Positions 22,822 to 25,008 of a stretch of DNA of 25,008 bases are shown in pieces. Each line of letters opens with the position of its first letter. Within the stretch, counting starts at the first letter, position 1. The DNA comes from JBGPBY01 sp041481485 (GTDB taxonomy: Bacteria; Acidobacteriota; Terriglobia; 20CM-2-55-15). Position numbers and translations under genes: made by a program. The notes below the pieces were generated by a model. That model worked only from the letters and a program-made list of their open reading frames with translations, did no database searches and was not told the origin of the DNA. The DNA is taken from the NCBI GenBank assembly GCA_041481485.1, contig JBGPBY010000027.1, forward strand, positions 1-25,008. Reading direction: 5' to 3'.

Positions 22822-23718
22822 TCAAAACAACGACTGCTGAGCCAATGCCATCGGGATATCCTGCAGCACACTGTGAAAGCCCAGTTCCTGGCAAAGTTCC
22901 ACGAGTACTCTGCGATTGCCGCGCCGGTAGCGTAATGCGACAGGATTCACATCGATGGGAGCGTCACAACAAATCGTTGCCAGCTTTCGGCTCATGCGGA
23001 TGGATTCCATATTGTCGCGGATATGCTGCAGGATTCGATCACGCCCACGAATCGACGTAGATCCAAGCCGTTCGGCAAGACTCATCATGTCTTCGATATC
23101 CGCACATAGTCCGAGAATCACCTGTGCTGTCTTCGGTCCAACTCCGGGCACGCCTGGAATGTTATCGACATGGTCTCCGTGCAGGGCGAGCATGTCCGGA
23201 ATTTGAGATGGCGAAACACCGAATTTTTCACGCACTCCGTCTTCATCAAGCCAGACATCTTTGGCAAGATCGTAAACATGAATTTCCTGGCAAACCAGCT
23301 GAGACATATCCTTGTCGCCGGTCACAATGACTGCAGAATGACCAAGTGCACGCATGCGGACGGCAATGGTGCCGATGATGTCATCAGCCTCGAAATCGTC
23401 GAATTCGAAAACCGGGATTCCCATGGCTGCGGTAATTTTCCGGCAGTAATCAAACTGCGGAATCAAACCGGAGGGTGTTTCAGTTCGGTTGGCCTTGTAT
23501 TGATCGAACATCTGATTCCGAAACGAGCCGCCGCTCTCAAAGGCAGCAGCCATGTACAGCGGCTTTCGCTCTTTAATGATGCGCAGAAGCGCGCGGGTGT
23601 ATCCCAGGACTGCATTGGCCGGCATTCCGGATGGCGCGACGATGCTCTCCGGAAGACTGTGATATGCCCGGAAAATATAATTCATTGCATCGATGATGAA
23701 GACTGGGGAATCCATCAT
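22822..23718 (-). CDS. Stand-alone 5'-3' exonuclease (PolA N-domain / FEN-like)
   Basis: This is a 298-residue structure-specific 5' nuclease like the N-terminal domain of DNA polymerase I, without a polymerase. Acidic metal-binding residues are visible: Asp10 (FIIDAMN), FEFDDFEADD (residues 104-113), TGDKDM (Asp135, Asp137) and HGDHVDN (Asp182, Asp185). The H3TH DNA-binding loop is NIPGVPGVGPKTA (186-198). The position equal to PolA Asp63 is Glu61 (AFESGG, usually FDAKG). Such proteins remove RNA primers and 5' flaps. ATG 23718 overlaps the stop of the thioesterase gene (AAATGATGG), so it is coupled to it; ATG 23715 is an alternative start. Confidence 0.92.
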   Translation of the reverse strand: MMDSPVFIIDAMNYIFRAYHSLPESIVAPSGMPANAVLGYTRALLRIIKERKPLYMAAAFESGGSFRNQMFDQYKANRTETPSGLIPQFDYCRKITAAMGIPVFEFDDFEADDIIGTIAVRMRALGHSAVIVTGDKDMSQLVCQEIHVYDLAKDVWLDEDGVREKFGVSPSQIPDMLALHGDHVDNIPGVPGVGPKTAQVILGLCADIEDMMSLAERLGSTSIRGRDRILQHIRDNMESIRMSRKLATICCDAPIDVNPVALRYRRGNRRVLVELCQELGFHSVLQDIPMALAQQSLF

Positions 23719-24092
23719 TTGCGGATTGGGGTGGGGCGCCCGTTGTTGTCGACGGCCACGTAAATGACTTCTGCTTCAGTTACCTTCACGATTTCCCGAT
23801 TTCCATTCGGACCCAGACGTTCTACTTCAACTTCGACGTCCACTGCAAGGGACGTGTTTCCAACGCGGATCGTGCGCGTATAGAAAGTCACGAGATCCCC
23901 CAGAAAAACCGGCGCCAGAAATACAACTTCATGCATCGACTTGGTGACGAACCGCTCATTGTGATGTCTCTTGGCCTCGATGGCGGCGGCCAGATCGATG
24001 TAGCTCAAAATAACGCCGCCGAAAATCGTTCCGTAGGCATTGGTATCTTTCGGAAGCATGGTAATGCGGATGGCCGGAAAGCGTTCCTCCAT
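23715..24092 (-). CDS. YciA-like acyl-CoA thioesterase (hotdog fold)
   Basis: This is a 125-residue hotdog-fold protein of the YciA/BACH type that hydrolyses acyl-CoA to fatty acid and CoA. Landmarks are LPKDTNAYGTIFGGVILSYI (residues 13-32, with Asn18 and the GG turn), then FVTKSMHEVVFLAPVFLGD and VEVEVERLG. The C-terminus ends at GRPTPIRK. The ATG follows GAGGTGAT and lies one base after the stop of the MBL relic. The last codon overlaps the exonuclease start. Substrate chain length cannot be read. Confidence 0.9.
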   Translation of the reverse strand: MEERFPAIRITMLPKDTNAYGTIFGGVILSYIDLAAAIEAKRHHNERFVTKSMHEVVFLAPVFLGDLVTFYTRTIRVGNTSLAVDVEVEVERLGPNGNREIVKVTEAEVIYVAVDNNGRPTPIRK

Positions 24093-24093
24093 A

Positions 24094-24222
24094 TCACCTC
24101 AGGAAAGGGTTGTTGCGCCGTTCATGGCCGATGGTCGTGGGAATCGCTTCGCAACTGGTCTCGTCGCCTGGCACGGTACAGTTGCATTGAAGGTGTCCAA
24201 CGGGAAATGTTTCAAGGATCAT
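24094..24222 (-). pseudogene. Internally deleted relic of a YcbL/GloB-type MBL hydrolase
   Basis: An open frame of 42 codons (ATG 24222 to TGA 24094) encodes MILETFPVGHLQCNCTV...ETSCEAI and then PTTIGHERRNNPFLR. The first 27 residues match the N-terminus of YcbL/GloB-like MBL hydrolases. The last 15 match their C-terminus, which in the family reads roughly HGP-x-TTIG-x-ERR-x-NPFL. Both ends are in one frame, but the middle of about 170 residues, with all HxHxDH metal ligands, is gone. It lies between the FxLYD gene and the thioesterase gene in the same operon. The family match is by memory, not search. Catalysis is impossible; a short peptide could still be made. Confidence 0.72.
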
Positions 24223-24232
24223 CGAGGTCTTG

Positions 24233-24658
24233 TTATCTTACGACAGAAGCGTCGAGGATTTTCAGAGTTCCATTCACAGCGCCGGGACGTTCCTTGAAAT
24301 CGGTGCTGCCGATGATTTCCTCCTGTCCGGGAACCAGCTTCTGACGGAGGGTCATCTTGTCCGTTTGCAGAACTCCGCCTTCCTGATTGAGATATTTCGC
24401 TTCGATGTCGAAGCGGTCGTACGTGAAGCGCGTGCTGTTGTTTCGCAGTCCGATGATCCACGCGGGTTTGGCTCCCGGAACTTCCGGCCGGAATTCCGAG
24501 CTGGTGATGGCCACGTCTCTGGCACCATTGGGCGACTGGAGCGGCGACAGCAGAGATCTGCCCCATGTGCGATACGCGAGAATGAGTACGAGTGCGACCA
24601 GAATAAGACGGCGCGCGATCACCCATTCCCGCGTCCGGAAAAACTGAGGCATGCTCAT
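24233..24658 (-). CDS. Membrane-anchored protein with FxLYD-like domain
   Basis: This 141-residue protein has one N-terminal membrane segment (RRLILVALVLILAYRTW, about residues 16-32) and an outer beta-sandwich domain. The stretch IIGLRNNSTRFTYDRFDIEA, then KMTLRQKLVPGQEEIIGSTDF resembles the FxLYD fold of envelope proteins. No function can be stated. Its start overlaps the stop of the PDZ protein by four bases (ATGA), so it is coupled to the protease gene and may work with it at the membrane. Confidence 0.75.
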   Translation of the reverse strand: MSMPQFFRTREWVIARRLILVALVLILAYRTWGRSLLSPLQSPNGARDVAITSSEFRPEVPGAKPAWIIGLRNNSTRFTYDRFDIEAKYLNQEGGVLQTDKMTLRQKLVPGQEEIIGSTDFKERPGAVNGTLKILDASVVR

Positions 24659-25008
24659 CGCGGATTACGTGGAGCTTCCTGCAGGGTCAGCGGAATCTGC
24701 ATCGTTTTTCCTGCGCGCAGAATCGTAATTTTTACCTGATCACCCGCTTTATGTCGATCGATGACGGCTCCGAGTTCACCTACGGTATTGACCTCCACTC
24801 CGTCCATCGCGAGAATCACATCGCCTCCGACATAGGTCCGATAACCCTTCACGATTCCATAACGGGCTGCTGTTATGCCCGCCATTGCCGCCGGAGTGCC
24901 GGGATTGACTTCAAGAACAAGCAGGCCTTTGGGTTCAATGTCATTCAGTACAGCGACGCCGGGATTTTCCGCAAGCGAACCAACGTTTCCGATTCCCATG
25001 TAAGGGCG
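24655..25008 (-). CDS. HtrA/DegP-type serine protease, C-terminal PDZ part (partial)
   Basis: Only the last 117 residues are in the window; the gene runs off the right edge. They form one PDZ domain: RPYMGIGNVGSL, a central GLLVLEVNPGTPAAMAGI, then GDVILAMDGVEVNTVGELGAVI and VKITILRAGKTMQIPLTL. This layout matches the PDZ domain that follows the trypsin-like domain in DegQ/HtrA periplasmic proteases. The protease domain itself is not seen, so another PDZ protein is possible. It is the first visible gene of the leftward operon. Confidence 0.8.
   Translation of the reverse strand, partial: RPYMGIGNVGSLAENPGVAVLNDIEPKGLLVLEVNPGTPAAMAGITAARYGIVKGYRTYVGGDVILAMDGVEVNTVGELGAVIDRHKAGDQVKITILRAGKTMQIPLTLQEAPRNPR

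Overview
The window reads as a chromosomal stretch of a Gram-negative soil or sediment bacterium, most likely an Acidobacteriota-type genome. This placement is inferred from gene content: a BBP2-like beta-barrel porin, a secreted SYLF protein, a MASE1 histidine kinase, a bacterial GH63-type glucosidase, YwbE, and many dispersed short repeats. No rRNA or tRNA gene was seen to fix the taxonomy. Coding density is high and most genes are housekeeping.

Layout. (1) Positions 1-57 are a copy of a short dispersed repeat. (2) 77-2863 (-) is a large GH63-like glycosidase, divergent from a small YegP/DUF1508 protein (3071-3424, +). (3) 3486-8509 (-) is a nearly complete ISC iron-sulfur operon in the order iscR-iscS-iscU-iscA-hscB-hscA-iscX, preceded by a near-perfect 25-bp palindrome with the layout of a type 1 IscR operator. 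The ferredoxin gene normally found between hscA and iscX is absent. (4) 8581-13028 (-) holds an M14-type metallopeptidase of 1150 residues, a 95-residue unknown protein and a HAD hydrolase. (5) A 494-base non-coding leader (13029-13522), with a promoter and an intrinsic terminator, precedes a porin (+), followed by a SYLF-domain protein and the folate-binding Fe-S protein YgfZ. (6) 16589-18367 (-) is a CbpA-type J protein and a metallo-beta-lactamase-fold hydrolase. (7) 18615-22197 (+) is a MASE1 histidine kinase, a CinA N-domain protein, YwbE and a Tat-exported beta-carbonic anhydrase. (8) 22214-22803 is a repeat-built element with terminal inverted repeats. (9) 22822-25008 (-) reads, in transcription order, an HtrA-type PDZ end (cut by the window), a membrane-anchored FxLYD-like protein, an internally deleted relic of an MBL hydrolase, a YciA-like thioesterase and a stand-alone 5'-3' exonuclease.

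How it works together. The ISC block is self-consistent: IscS supplies sulfur, IscU is the scaffold with the LPPVK chaperone motif, HscB/HscA release the cluster, IscA carries it, IscX tunes IscS and IscR controls the set. YgfZ, which supports Fe-S enzymes in other bacteria, lies in the same window but is not in the operon. No defence system, prophage or secondary-metabolite cluster was found. The most unusual items are the repeat-built element, the altered ligand and specificity positions of IscR together with its operator, the fused N- and C-terminal ends of a deleted MBL gene, a possible short terminated RNA ahead of the porin, and several genes whose -10 box sits directly at the start codon.
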